From an uncultured Schaedlerella sp. (GTDB lineage: Bacteria; Bacillota; Clostridia; Lachnospirales; Lachnospiraceae): a stretch of DNA of 64,000 nucleotides. Below, piece by piece: positions 16,599-25,268 of the stretch. The DNA is taken from the NCBI GenBank assembly GCA_934435195.1, contig CAKSAJ010000001.1, positions 197,921 through 261,920 on the forward strand, written 5' to 3'. A program made the position numbers and the translations under genes. Under the pieces are notes generated by a model. The model saw only the letters and a list, made by a program, of their open reading frames with translations, ran no database searches and was not told the origin of the DNA. Every line of letters begins with the position of its first letter. Positions within the stretch are counted from its first letter, which is position 1.

Positions 16599-16977
16599 GC
16601 CAATCCAAATCTCCTCTGTCTAATGCAAGAATCAAAGCCTCTGCAGTGGCAATGTTTGTTGCAATTGGTATGTTATAGATATCGCACAGCTTTACAATAT
16701 CGTTGACATCCGGTTCATGAGAACGTGATGTTAATGGATCTCTAAAGAAAATAAGCAAATCCATATCATTATGTTCAATCTGTGCCCCTAACATCTGTTT
16801 TCCGCCTAAATGTCCAGGAAGATATTTATGGATTGTTAGGTTTGTAACATTTTCAACCAAAGTACCCGTTGTTTCCGTTGCATACAGATTATGTTTACTC
16901 AATATTCCTCTGTACGCAATACAGAAATTCTGCATAAGTTTCTTTTTTGCATCATGTGCTACTAATCCGATATTCAT
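16582..16977 (-). CDS. mgsA: Methylglyoxal synthase family protein with altered active site
   Basis: 131 residues from ATG at 16977 (M-N-I-G-L-V-A-H-D), after GAGGAG; the longer frame to 17034 would overlap rodA. The fold-defining segments L-V-A-H-D, A-T-E-T-T-G-T, F-F-R-D-P-L and S-H-E-P-D-V are present, with His8, His87 and Asp90 matching E. coli His19, His98 and Asp101. The stretch corresponding to E. coli G-G-D71-Q-Q is G-G-K60-Q-M, so the catalytic Asp is replaced by Lys. The phosphate loop has Glu for Gly. The usual reaction is dihydroxyacetone phosphate to methylglyoxal; activity here is doubtful. It lies inside the cell-shape operon between rodA and dacF. Confidence 0.8.
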   Translation of the reverse strand: MNIGLVAHDAKKKLMQNFCIAYRGILSKHNLYATETTGTLVENVTNLTIHKYLPGHLGGKQMLGAQIEHNDMDLLIFFRDPLTSRSHEPDVNDIVKLCDIYNIPIATNIATAEALILALDRGDLDWREMYK

Positions 16978-16993
16978 TACAAGTTCACTCCTC

Positions 16994-18124
16994 TTACTGG
17001 TATTTATTCTGTTGAAGTCCAACATTAAGAACAAGGCCGATTCCTATATAGAAACAGACAACCGAAGTCTGTCCATAACTGACAAACGGAAGTGAGATTC
17101 CGGTATTTGGGAACAACATTGTTGCTACACTGATATTAATAAAACTTTGAAGTCCGATCAATGCAGCTACTCCAGAACAGATGATCCTTCCACTTATGTC
17201 TTTCGTCCTCATTCCAACAGAAATACAACTGATTACTATTAATAATAGCAAAATAATGACGCTACAACAACCCACAAATCCTAATTCTTCACCAATAATT
17301 GCAAAAATAAAATCTGTTTGAGGCTCTGAAATAAAATTACCATTCTTAACAGAGGTTGTTGCATCACTATTATAGCCTTTACCGGTTAGTTGTCCTGACC
17401 CGATTGCCATAACAGAATTCAGCTGCTGATATGCTTCATCCGATTCATATTTCTCCGGTTCCAACCACGCAAGAATTCGGTTTTGTTGATATTCATGAAG
17501 AAGTGGTTGATTCGGCTGTATGACAATCACAAATAAAATCACTGCTATTGGAACTACAATGGCCAATACTGTTCCTATAAATTTGTAACTCAACCCGCCT
17601 ACAAACATCAATACACAGAATAATAAGCCCAGACATATTGTATTTGATAAATTTGGCTGCTTATAAATCAACGCTAAGGACGGAAGAATAAGTGCAACGC
17701 CCTGGATGATCGTCCACTTATCATTGATTACCCGATGTCGTTTCTTTAAAAATTGTGCATAGAATAAAATCATTAAAATTTTAGTCAGATCAGATGGCTG
17801 AAATTGAATAAATCCTAAATTTAACCATCTGGTTGCTCCATTTGCCTCAACACCGAATAAAAGTACTGCTATAAGTAATACTAAATTAACGATGTATAAT
17901 AACCAGTAAAATTTTAAAATCCACTCATAATCAATCAAAGAAACAATCACCATCGCAACAAAACCAATGAGCACTCCAAGGAGTTGTTTGAATTGATAAG
18001 AGTCTTTTGCGCTTCCTACAACAAAAATTCCAACAATAGATATTGCAAGAACAAGTGCAATTAAAATAAAGTTATAATCTTGTATATGATATTGCTGTTT
18101 AAGCTTTTTAATAAAAAATTTCAC
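16994..18124 (-). CDS. rodA: RodA-type SEDS peptidoglycan glycosyltransferase
   Basis: 376 residues with about ten transmembrane helices. SEDS signatures are seen: W-L-N-L-G-F-I-Q-F-Q-P-S-D-L-T-K near 105-120, and near the C-terminus P-F-V-S-Y-G-Q-T-S-V. SEDS proteins polymerise lipid II together with a class B PBP. RodA rather than FtsW is inferred because the gene shares an operon with mreBCD and a PBP2. It is ten bases from minE and is followed by mgsA. Confidence 0.93.
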   Translation of the reverse strand: MKFFIKKLKQQYHIQDYNFILIALVLAISIVGIFVVGSAKDSYQFKQLLGVLIGFVAMVIVSLIDYEWILKFYWLLYIVNLVLLIAVLLFGVEANGATRWLNLGFIQFQPSDLTKILMILFYAQFLKKRHRVINDKWTIIQGVALILPSLALIYKQPNLSNTICLGLLFCVLMFVGGLSYKFIGTVLAIVVPIAVILFVIVIQPNQPLLHEYQQNRILAWLEPEKYESDEAYQQLNSVMAIGSGQLTGKGYNSDATTSVKNGNFISEPQTDFIFAIIGEELGFVGCCSVIILLLLIVISCISVGMRTKDISGRIICSGVAALIGLQSFINISVATMLFPNTGISLPFVSYGQTSVVCFYIGIGLVLNVGLQQNKYQ

Positions 18125-18134
18125 TTTTTTTCTC

Positions 18135-18329
18135 CTATAGTTTTATATGTATATCCGATCTTGAAATTTTGATATCTAACTGTTCTGGTTTGATATCAAT
18201 ATATTTGGAAATTGCAAGATATATATCGTTTGACATTTTCTCTACTATATCAGGTGTACATTTCATTCTATCGGCTACAACTAATGACCGTACTCTTTCT
18301 TTTGCAATCTCAACAGATGGCACACTCAT
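18135..18329 (-). CDS. minE: MinE-family topological factor, short form
   Basis: 64 residues, against about 85-90 in E. coli. The conserved anti-MinCD helix is present near 6-20 (V-E-I-A-K-E-R-V-R-S-L-V-V-A-D), followed by the dimerisation strand region (I-Y-L-A-I-S-K-Y-I-D-I-K-P-E-Q-L-D-I-K). The N-terminal amphipathic membrane segment (MALLDFF in E. coli) is missing, and the final strand is short. GGAGG sits 7 bases before the ATG, so the start is firm. MinE drives MinD off the membrane. It directly follows minD; no minC is in the cluster. Confidence 0.88.
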   Translation of the reverse strand: MSVPSVEIAKERVRSLVVADRMKCTPDIVEKMSNDIYLAISKYIDIKPEQLDIKISRSDIHIKL

Positions 18330-18342
18330 ATATTGCAGCCTC

Positions 18343-19134
18343 CTAATTTTTTACAAATATATGTTTAAAACGAGAAAGGATGCCTTCTGGTCTGTTAAAA
18401 TCCGGTATTGGTATCTCTTTTCCTAAAATCCGCTGACAGATATTACTATATGCCTGCCCGGCAGCACCAGATTCTCCGATGACCGCTTCCCCCTGGTTTG
18501 TTGCAATTACAACCTGCTCATCATCCGGAATTACTCCCAGAAGCGGAATTGCCAGAATTTCCGTCACATCTTCTACTGACATCATATCGCCCCTCCGTAC
18601 CATATCAACACGAAGTCTATTGATCAGCAACTCTTTTTTTTCAATTCCATTTGCTTCCAGAAGACCTATGATACGATCTGCATCACGAATAGCAGAAACT
18701 TCCGGTGTAGTTACAACAATTGCTCTGTTAGCACCTGCAATTGCATTTTTAAATCCTTGTTCGATTCCGGCAGGACAATCAAGTAAAATGTAATCAAATT
18801 CCAGCTTTAATTCACTGATCAGCTTTCGCATTTGTTCTGGTGACACCGCTGACTTATCTTTTGTCTGCGCTGAAGGGAGTAAATACAACTCCGGAAAACG
18901 TTTATCCTTGATCAATGCCTGCTTCATCCTACATCCACCGGAAATCACATCTACCAGATTATATACAATACGATTTTCCAATCCCATGACAACATCAAGA
19001 TTCCGAAGTCCTAGGTCTGTATCAATAACTACAACCTTCTTGCCCTTTGATGCAAGTCCTATTCCGATATTTGCTGTCGTTGTTGTTTTACCAACACCGC
19101 CTTTCCCTGATGTAATGACAATTACCTCACCCAT
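18343..19134 (-). CDS. minD: Septum-site determining ATPase MinD
   Basis: 263 residues from ATG 19134; the frame opens at a TTG three codons earlier that abuts the AGGAGG site. The deviant Walker A motif G-K-G-G-V-G-K-T is at 10-17, with the catalytic region V-V-I-D-T-D-L-G-L-R-N-L-D and Walker B L-L-D-C-P-A-G near 120. The C-terminal amphipathic membrane helix G-I-L-S-R-F-K-H-I-F is intact. MinD marks the poles against FtsZ assembly, usually through MinC. The neighbours are PBP2 upstream and minE 13 bases downstream. Confidence 0.96.
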   Translation of the reverse strand: MGEVIVITSGKGGVGKTTTTANIGIGLASKGKKVVVIDTDLGLRNLDVVMGLENRIVYNLVDVISGGCRMKQALIKDKRFPELYLLPSAQTKDKSAVSPEQMRKLISELKLEFDYILLDCPAGIEQGFKNAIAGANRAIVVTTPEVSAIRDADRIIGLLEANGIEKKELLINRLRVDMVRRGDMMSVEDVTEILAIPLLGVIPDDEQVVIATNQGEAVIGESGAAGQAYSNICQRILGKEIPIPDFNRPEGILSRFKHIFVKN

Positions 19135-19161
19135 TCTTGTCAATCCTCCTGCAATTATTTC

Positions 19162-22023
19162 TTAATCTCCCGCTATCGCTGTTCCAAGGCCTGCAGCATG
19201 TCCTGTAACCAGTTCTCCCTTATCTGCCAAGTTAAACTTTGCACGCACAATATCTCTGCCGATTTCTGCTGCATAAGAAGAACTATATCCATTCGCAATA
19301 CGAACAGCAAGTGCGATTTCAGGCTTTTCTGCCGGAGCAAATCCGACAAATAGTGCATGGTCAGGATGTACGGTACTTTGCTGTGCTGTACCTGTTTTTC
19401 CAGCCATTGAAAAATCAAGCCCGCTAAATGTTGCATCATATTGTACCATACTGATCATTCCCTGATGTACAAGATCCCAGGAATTAGACGATATCTCATC
19501 CATAGTATTCACAACAGTTGGTTCATATTCTTTAATAATTTTTCCATTTGAATCTGTTGTTTTATCTATTAATGTAAGCTTATATACTGTTCCTCGGTTT
19601 GCTACTGTAGCAACATAACGATTCAACTGACTTACTGTATAGTTGTTTGTACCTTGTCCAATCGCAGATTGTACAGCATATTGGTCGGAAATCTGTGGTT
19701 CCGACTCTGGTATTTCCAATCCGCTTGTTTCACCTAGTCCAAATTCTTTTGCATATTTTGCAAGCTTTTCTACTCCAAGATCACTGTCGTAATTTCCTTC
19801 TGCATCTGTTCCAAGTTCGTACCCGACTTCATAGAAAAAGTTATTACATGACACTTTAAGTGCATCAACTATTGTCAGATCTCCGTGTGCATTTGGATAT
19901 GCCCAACATTTCGGACTTGGTGTTACCTTGTCAAAAGTTCCGGAACAATTTAAGTATGTGCTTCCGGTTATTACGCCTTCCGTCAGTCCTGCAATAGAGG
20001 AAACCATCTTATAAGTAGATCCCGGTGCTGTTTTTTCCTGAGTTGCATTATTATAAAATGGTCTGGAAAGTCCGGTTACTAACTGATTGTAATAAGCTGA
20101 ATCCATTGTGTTAGCCAGACGATTGTTATCATATCCAGGATAAGATACACATGCGAGAACTTCACCTGTATTTGGATCACTCACCACAGCAGAGCCAGTA
20201 CATGGTTCTAAAGCCAACTGTCCTGGGGTAATCTCCAGATTTTGAATTTTACTATACAACCAAGAATATGAATCAACAGTTCCTGAACGCAAACCATTGT
20301 AAGCAGCCTCATCCATAGGAAGTACTCCCTGTTCATATACGATTGCACAAATCTGCGCACCGCTGATTCCACTTGATTTTATAAGATATTTATAGAGAAG
20401 TTTGTCGAAATTTATATCTGAATTCAAATAATCTTGTAAATATCTTAAAATTGCCTGATACACCTCAGATGCATCTGAATATTTTTCAGACGAAATATAG
20501 TTACTAAGCTTTGAACTATCAACCCAGTTTTTTGAAATCGCATAGTTCAAATATTGATTTAATGTGATTGTTTCCTGTTTTGCCCATGCCTGATATGTTT
20601 CATCTGATGTATCAATTGAATCTGCAACAAGAATACCTGACTTATCTCTAAGTACCTGTTCTATATAATCTTCATAAGCTTTCATTTCATCCGGAAGGTC
20701 TTTATATGCTGTTCCACCATTTAATTCATTTATAATACTTTCAATAGCAGATGCCTTTTTCGCTGCAAATACGGCATATACTTCCTGCTCCGTCTGTCCT
20801 GCATTAGCCGCTGAAAAATGAGCTTCATCAATGATTTCATTTGCAATAAAAGCATTATAGGCATCATCTACCGGAATAATGATTTCTTTGGAGTCGTCTA
20901 CCGTACTCGGATCATAGTTCATAACATTACGAAGCTTTGACAATACAATACCCGCTATTTTTTCTTCCAGCAGCTGATATGTTTCTTCCTGCAAGTCCTT
21001 ATCTATCGTCAAATAAACATCATTTCCGGCGCCTGGTTCTTTATAACTTACAACGTCAGTTACTTTTCCCACACTGTCCACGTAAAAAGTCTTACTTCCT
21101 TTTGCCCCCTGTAACGTCTGGTCAAGTGTCTGCTCCAGTCCTGATTTACCAACAATATCGGATAATGAATAATTCTTTTTTGATTTTTTATCTAAAGAAT
21201 CATATTCATCCTGTGATATTTTTCCTGTATATCCAATAATAGATGCAAAATATTTGCTGTCTGTATATCGACGTAATGATTCTTCTTCTATATTGACACC
21301 TTCTAATATATCCAGATTTTCCATGATTGCTGCTGCCGTCTCATCACTAACATCTGAAGCAAGAACAGTTGGAATATACTTCTGAAAACTGTTCAGATTA
21401 ATCGCATAACGCAAATTCACCAATTTTAATGTGTGAGCCTTATCCTCACTCGTATCATCAATGCCATATCCATAAACATCGTCTGTACAAAGATAATGCA
21501 TCAAATCATCCGGTGTTGCATTCTTTTGCTTTTCAGTCAAGTCATCTACATATGTTTTTCCATAGACGTCTGCAATAAAACGAAGTCTTGAGGTTTCATC
21601 TGTTTTTGAAAACTGATAGTTTCCGGCCGAATCCAGAACAATTCCGAAATCACTGATAACAGAATCTCCATGTGCTTCAACAATATTGATCACATTTTCC
21701 AATGTCTGATTTAATGTCGTATTCCGATTCTCATCAGACGGAATATCATCCTCCAGTGTAACAGAATATGCAAGTTCATTATATGCAAGTAAATTTCCAT
21801 TTCTGTCATAGATATTTCCACGTGTGCCGGCAATCTCTCTTGTCTTACGAATCTGAAGTTTATAGTTACTGAGATAATACTCGCCTTTTACAATCTGAAG
21901 ATAAAATAGTCTACCAATAAGGACGGCAGAAAGTATAATAAACAGCAGAATCAATATAAATAATCTGGACTCTACTAACTGATGTCCCTTTTCTTTTATA
22001 CGCTTTACGAATCGCTTAAACAA
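19162..22023 (-). CDS. Penicillin-binding protein 2 (class B, elongation-type), very long
   Basis: About 953 residues; typical PBP2 has 600-720. Order: short cytoplasmic tail, one membrane helix (about 22-47), dimerisation/pedestal domain (about 50-330), a long helical and acidic insert (about 345-600), then the transpeptidase. The insert lies just before the catalytic domain. Active-site motifs are S-T-Y-K (Ser near 669), V-S-C-N-N and K-T-G-T-A-Q. It crosslinks peptidoglycan with RodA. A GTG at 22035 overlaps AAGGAG, so the TTG at 22023, ten bases from that site, is the likelier start. It overlaps mreD by 8 bases. Confidence 0.92.
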   Translation of the reverse strand: MFKRFVKRIKEKGHQLVESRLFILILLFIILSAVLIGRLFYLQIVKGEYYLSNYKLQIRKTREIAGTRGNIYDRNGNLLAYNELAYSVTLEDDIPSDENRNTTLNQTLENVINIVEAHGDSVISDFGIVLDSAGNYQFSKTDETSRLRFIADVYGKTYVDDLTEKQKNATPDDLMHYLCTDDVYGYGIDDTSEDKAHTLKLVNLRYAINLNSFQKYIPTVLASDVSDETAAAIMENLDILEGVNIEEESLRRYTDSKYFASIIGYTGKISQDEYDSLDKKSKKNYSLSDIVGKSGLEQTLDQTLQGAKGSKTFYVDSVGKVTDVVSYKEPGAGNDVYLTIDKDLQEETYQLLEEKIAGIVLSKLRNVMNYDPSTVDDSKEIIIPVDDAYNAFIANEIIDEAHFSAANAGQTEQEVYAVFAAKKASAIESIINELNGGTAYKDLPDEMKAYEDYIEQVLRDKSGILVADSIDTSDETYQAWAKQETITLNQYLNYAISKNWVDSSKLSNYISSEKYSDASEVYQAILRYLQDYLNSDINFDKLLYKYLIKSSGISGAQICAIVYEQGVLPMDEAAYNGLRSGTVDSYSWLYSKIQNLEITPGQLALEPCTGSAVVSDPNTGEVLACVSYPGYDNNRLANTMDSAYYNQLVTGLSRPFYNNATQEKTAPGSTYKMVSSIAGLTEGVITGSTYLNCSGTFDKVTPSPKCWAYPNAHGDLTIVDALKVSCNNFFYEVGYELGTDAEGNYDSDLGVEKLAKYAKEFGLGETSGLEIPESEPQISDQYAVQSAIGQGTNNYTVSQLNRYVATVANRGTVYKLTLIDKTTDSNGKIIKEYEPTVVNTMDEISSNSWDLVHQGMISMVQYDATFSGLDFSMAGKTGTAQQSTVHPDHALFVGFAPAEKPEIALAVRIANGYSSSYAAEIGRDIVRAKFNLADKGELVTGHAAGLGTAIAGD

Positions 22024-22549
22024 ACTTACTTGCACTCCTTTTTTCTTCTGCTTCTAATTTATGGTTTATAAAAAGTATCAACGGATATAAGCCGATAGTA
22101 ATGGCTATGGTATAAATAAGTTCCGGAATAATTATATGGTTTAAATAATATAAAAAGTTAAATTCACTACGTAACATAAACATAAATAAATAAATTGTAA
22201 TACCATAGAAAAATTCACTTCCTGCAATCAGGCAAAGTGGCAACTTAATGTTATCATCATAATACATTTTCTGAAACATTCCATTAATATATCCAATGAT
22301 AAGATAAAGCAATGCATAAAATCCAAGCATTGTACCAAATTGAATATCAATCAATAATCCAGAAAAGAATCCAAGGAACATGCCTTCTTTTGGCCCACGC
22401 ATAAACCCAATAGATGCTGTTATGATCAACAACAGATTCGGTTTTATGGAAGCAAGTGTTAGTTTTTGAAACACTGTACACTGTAAAAGATAAGATACAA
22501 ATAAAATGACGACCATTACAATAAATCGTTTTATTTTATTTTTTTTCAT
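22016..22549 (-). CDS. mreD: Rod shape-determining protein MreD
   Basis: 177 residues with five or six transmembrane helices and little soluble sequence. The segments S-I-K-P-N-L-L-L-I-I-T-A-S-I-G-F and R-G-P-K-E-G-M-F-L-G-F-F-S-G-L-L-I-D are typical of MreD. It links MreC, RodA and PBP2 in the elongation complex. The position between mreC and the PBP2 gene is diagnostic. An AGGAGC site precedes the ATG. Confidence 0.93.
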   Translation of the reverse strand: MKKNKIKRFIVMVVILFVSYLLQCTVFQKLTLASIKPNLLLIITASIGFMRGPKEGMFLGFFSGLLIDIQFGTMLGFYALLYLIIGYINGMFQKMYYDDNIKLPLCLIAGSEFFYGITIYLFMFMLRSEFNFLYYLNHIIIPELIYTIAITIGLYPLILFINHKLEAEEKRSASKFV

Positions 22550-22562
22550 ATTGCCTGCTCCT

Positions 22563-23423
22563 TTACTTATTTTCTGTAATAGATGATTTTTTTGTTGTAA
22601 TCACAAGAACTTCCTGAAGATTTTTAAAATCAACTGCCGGAGTAATATAACCGGAACGAGTCAGATTATTAGAATCTACATTCACTTCACTTACATAACC
22701 GATCAAAATTCCCTGTAAGTATTTGTCGCTTATATACGATGTAACGATCTGTTCTCCTACATTTATTGTATTATCGTTATTTTCCATCTGTTCAAATCGT
22801 ATTTTACCATCGCTCATTAAAGAAAGATCTCCTTCTACAATGCATCGGTCAGATGTAGATAAAACCATGGCACTTACGTTGCTTGAATCATCTATTATCG
22901 CACGTACCTTTGCCCATGTCGGACCTGTTTCTGTAACAATACCGACAAGTCCGGTTCCGGCAATCACATTCATATTTTTCTCAATTCCGTCCTTGCTTCC
23001 TTTATCTATTGTAAATGTACTGAACCAATTTCCAGAATCCTTTCCGATAACATGTGCTCCGACCTTTTCATATTCAGCATAATTCTGGTCAAGTTTATAA
23101 AGTGCCTGCAAACGTTCCAGTTCGTATTTATCTTCCTGCAGATTATTATTTTCTGTGATGAGATCATTCACCTGTTCTTTCAGCTTCTTATTCTCTGCCT
23201 GAACCTCTTTTAGTGTTTTAAAGTTGTCATTCATGTCACCAAGCCATCCACCGATATGATTGATTCCCTGCTGCATCGGAATCACTGTAACATTTGCCAT
23301 AACTTTAAAAGGTCCGCGTACTTTGTCTGCAAATGTAGACAGCACCATAAGTAAAATACATACCAAGGCCAATCCAAACAGCCAATATCGATTTTTATGA
23401 GAAGTTTTTTTTGTTTTCTTCAT
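22563..23423 (-). CDS. mreC: Rod shape-determining protein MreC
   Basis: 286 residues from ATG 23423. One N-terminal membrane helix (about 13-32) is followed by a coiled coil (about 65-105, with E-N-K-K-L-K-E-Q-V-N-D-L) and the beta-rich MreC domain (D-K-G-S-K-D-G-I-E-K-N-M-N-V near 140, then G-L-V-G-I-V and the C-terminal barrel). It is anchored in the membrane with the main body outside and activates PBP2/RodA. It overlaps nothing but starts 3 bases inside the space after the MreB stop. Confidence 0.94.
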   Translation of the reverse strand: MKKTKKTSHKNRYWLFGLALVCILLMVLSTFADKVRGPFKVMANVTVIPMQQGINHIGGWLGDMNDNFKTLKEVQAENKKLKEQVNDLITENNNLQEDKYELERLQALYKLDQNYAEYEKVGAHVIGKDSGNWFSTFTIDKGSKDGIEKNMNVIAGTGLVGIVTETGPTWAKVRAIIDDSSNVSAMVLSTSDRCIVEGDLSLMSDGKIRFEQMENNDNTINVGEQIVTSYISDKYLQGILIGYVSEVNVDSNNLTRSGYITPAVDFKNLQEVLVITTKKSSITENK

Positions 23424-23425
23424 AA

Positions 23426-24445
23426 TTATTCTAACCACCTATACCCTTTGTCTAACATTGAATATGTCAAGCGTCCATATCTCTTTTTATCCTGAATAAT
23501 CTCTCTTAATCCGTTCATGCTGCACAATTCCGGATAATCTACTGTAAACACGCGCACGCCAACGCTTTCTTCAAGATATTCTGCGATTCCTCTTAAATTT
23601 GCCATTCCACCGGTGAGATAAATCCCGTTTTTTTTCAATTCTCTGAGAACGTCCGGTGGAATTCGTTGTATCATTGTCTGAATCGCATCAACACAATCAT
23701 CCATCTGTTCTTTGAGGGCAGCTCTGACTAGCCCAATTGAGATATCTGTACGCTGTGGAAGTCCAAGGATTAAATTTCTTCCGGCAATCTGCATTTTAGA
23801 TTCTGTATCCTCGCTAAATATTCCGAATGTTCTTCGCAATTGCTCAGCAGTTTTTCTTCCTATCAGAAAATCACGGTTTCGTCTTACTAAACTGATGATT
23901 TCCTGATCAAATTGTCCTCCTCCAAACTTTAACAGACGATTCATCACAATACCACCATATGCGAGGACGCTTAGTTCCATCGTTCCTCCGCCCATATTTA
24001 ATATCATAACTCCGCCTGTCTGATATACATCTATTTTACAACCTATTGCATCTGCAATCCCTCGCTCAACAACTGAAACCGACTTGGCTCGTGCTGAAGA
24101 ATGATACACTAAGTCATAAAAAGCTCTTTTCTCGACTTCTGTGATATCAGTTGGAATTGCAATTACATATTCACTTCCGAAAAACTGTCTTTTTTTCAAA
24201 AGATTCTCTAAAAGATTCTGCATGTCACAAAAACGGGCAATTACACCTCCCTGCATAGGAAATATTACATCAATATTTTGAGGTGCCTTCTCATACATAG
24301 CGTACGCTTCGTCCCCTACTGCAAATATCTCTGTTTGATTTTTAGTTGCAATTGCACTTTTTTCTTTCCAGATTTCATCTTTTTTTTCATCATATACTTT
24401 AATTTCGTAAGTGCCCAAATCCAGTCCGTAAATATTTCCGGCCAT
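23426..24445 (-). CDS. mreB: MreB-family actin-like protein, divergent
   Basis: 339 residues of the MreB fold. Phosphate-1 is G-L-D-L-G-T (7-12), phosphate-2 is N150-M-G-G-G-T, and the adenosine motif is L-T-G-G-M-A-N-L near 280. Canonical MreB has D-I-G-G-G-T in phosphate-2 and A-N-T-L-V-Y after phosphate-1; here Asp is Asn and the segment is Y-E-I-K-V-Y. The E-E-P-M-A-A-A-I-G loop is V-E-R-G-I-A-D-A-I-G. The gene keeps the mreB place before mreC, so it is called MreB, but ATP hydrolysis may be altered. A canonical paralogue could exist elsewhere. Confidence 0.88.
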   Translation of the reverse strand: MAGNIYGLDLGTYEIKVYDEKKDEIWKEKSAIATKNQTEIFAVGDEAYAMYEKAPQNIDVIFPMQGGVIARFCDMQNLLENLLKKRQFFGSEYVIAIPTDITEVEKRAFYDLVYHSSARAKSVSVVERGIADAIGCKIDVYQTGGVMILNMGGGTMELSVLAYGGIVMNRLLKFGGGQFDQEIISLVRRNRDFLIGRKTAEQLRRTFGIFSEDTESKMQIAGRNLILGLPQRTDISIGLVRAALKEQMDDCVDAIQTMIQRIPPDVLRELKKNGIYLTGGMANLRGIAEYLEESVGVRVFTVDYPELCSMNGLREIIQDKKRYGRLTYSMLDKGYRWLE

Positions 24446-24470
24446 TCTTTATCCTTCCCCTAAATTTAAA

Positions 24471-25157
24471 TTAAAAAATTTTTTTCTCGCGCATACTGAC
24501 GTAACAATTATTCCCAATAATGATATGATCTAACAGATGCACGCCTAGCAGCTCCCCTGCTTCCTGTATCTGCTTTGTAATGATAATATCCTCTTTGCTC
24601 GGTGTCGGATCTCCACTTGGATGATTATGAAGCAATATAATAGAAACGGCACCTTTCTGCAATGCTTCTATAAATAATTCTCTTGGAGAAATAATAGCTG
24701 CATTGACTGTCCCTTTTGAAATGATTGTCTCGCCGATTAATTTTGTCTTGGTATTAAGCAGTAATAATTTCATATGTTCCTGCTTCTCATGGCGCAAATC
24801 TTCCATATAATATCTGGCAATAGATTCTGGAGAATTAAAATTTAATTCTTCTTCTGCCGAAGCTTTTGAAAGACGTTTTGCCAATTCTGATAAACACAAA
24901 ATCTGTATTGCTTTTACTTTCCCGATCCCCTTCATATGAATCAACTGCTCATATGACCAGCGATGGATATTTAAAATTCCACCTTTTGATGAATCGGGAT
25001 ATAATATTTTTTTTGCAAGCTGAAGCGAATTTTCCCCTTTTGTTCCGGTTCGAAGTAAAACCGCCAGTAATTCAATATTGGTTAAATGCTTTGCTCCAAA
25101 TCTTTCACATTTTTCATAAGGACGCTCTTCTGTGTTTAATTCTTTGATTTTTTCCAT
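24471..25157 (-). CDS. radC: RadC-family JAB/MPN-domain protein
   Basis: 228 residues. A helix-hairpin-helix region (about 35-90, with L-L-R-T-G-T-K-G and M-K-G-I-G-K-V-K) precedes the JAB/MPN metalloprotease-like domain, with the metal motif H-N-H-P-S-G-D-P-T-P-S-K-E-D near 176-189. Despite the name, a DNA-repair role is not established; activity is unknown. radC next to mreBCD is a widespread order. A promoter lies upstream, so it is probably the first gene of the long shape/division operon. Confidence 0.93.
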   Translation of the reverse strand: MEKIKELNTEERPYEKCERFGAKHLTNIELLAVLLRTGTKGENSLQLAKKILYPDSSKGGILNIHRWSYEQLIHMKGIGKVKAIQILCLSELAKRLSKASAEEELNFNSPESIARYYMEDLRHEKQEHMKLLLLNTKTKLIGETIISKGTVNAAIISPRELFIEALQKGAVSIILLHNHPSGDPTPSKEDIIITKQIQEAGELLGVHLLDHIIIGNNCYVSMREKKIF

Positions 25158-25183
25158 GGTAATTTCTACCGATGATACAAATT

Positions 25184-25212
25184 ATAATATACACCGACTC
25201 ATTTTAGCACAA
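25184..25212 (-). promoter_or_regulatory. Promoter of the radC-mre-min-rod operon
   Basis: Minus-strand -35 TTGTGC (25212-25207), a 17-base spacer and -10 TATTAT (25189-25184), with an overlapping TATAAT three bases on. It is the only clear promoter I see upstream of the ten-gene operon. Confidence 0.6.
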
Positions 25213-25230
25213 AAAAATAATGATGTATAG

Positions 25231-25256
25231 TTTCACCAAATTAAAATTTGTGAAAA
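25231..25256 (-). terminator. Palindrome after the flavoprotein gene
   Basis: TTTCACC-AAATT and AATTT-GTGAAA form an inverted repeat with one bulge. The U-tract after it on the minus strand is broken, so it is a weak terminator or an operator near the radC promoter. Confidence 0.35.
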
Positions 25257-25268
25257 TTTTGTAACGTC

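Noticed and set aside
19173..19439. Minus-strand open frame at the end of the PBP2 gene
   Set aside because: It is an out-of-frame reading of the transpeptidase region, with no start signal.
19135..22023. A hidden minC between mreD and minD
   Set aside because: PBP2 fills the whole interval in one frame, and no MinC-like frame is found on either strand.
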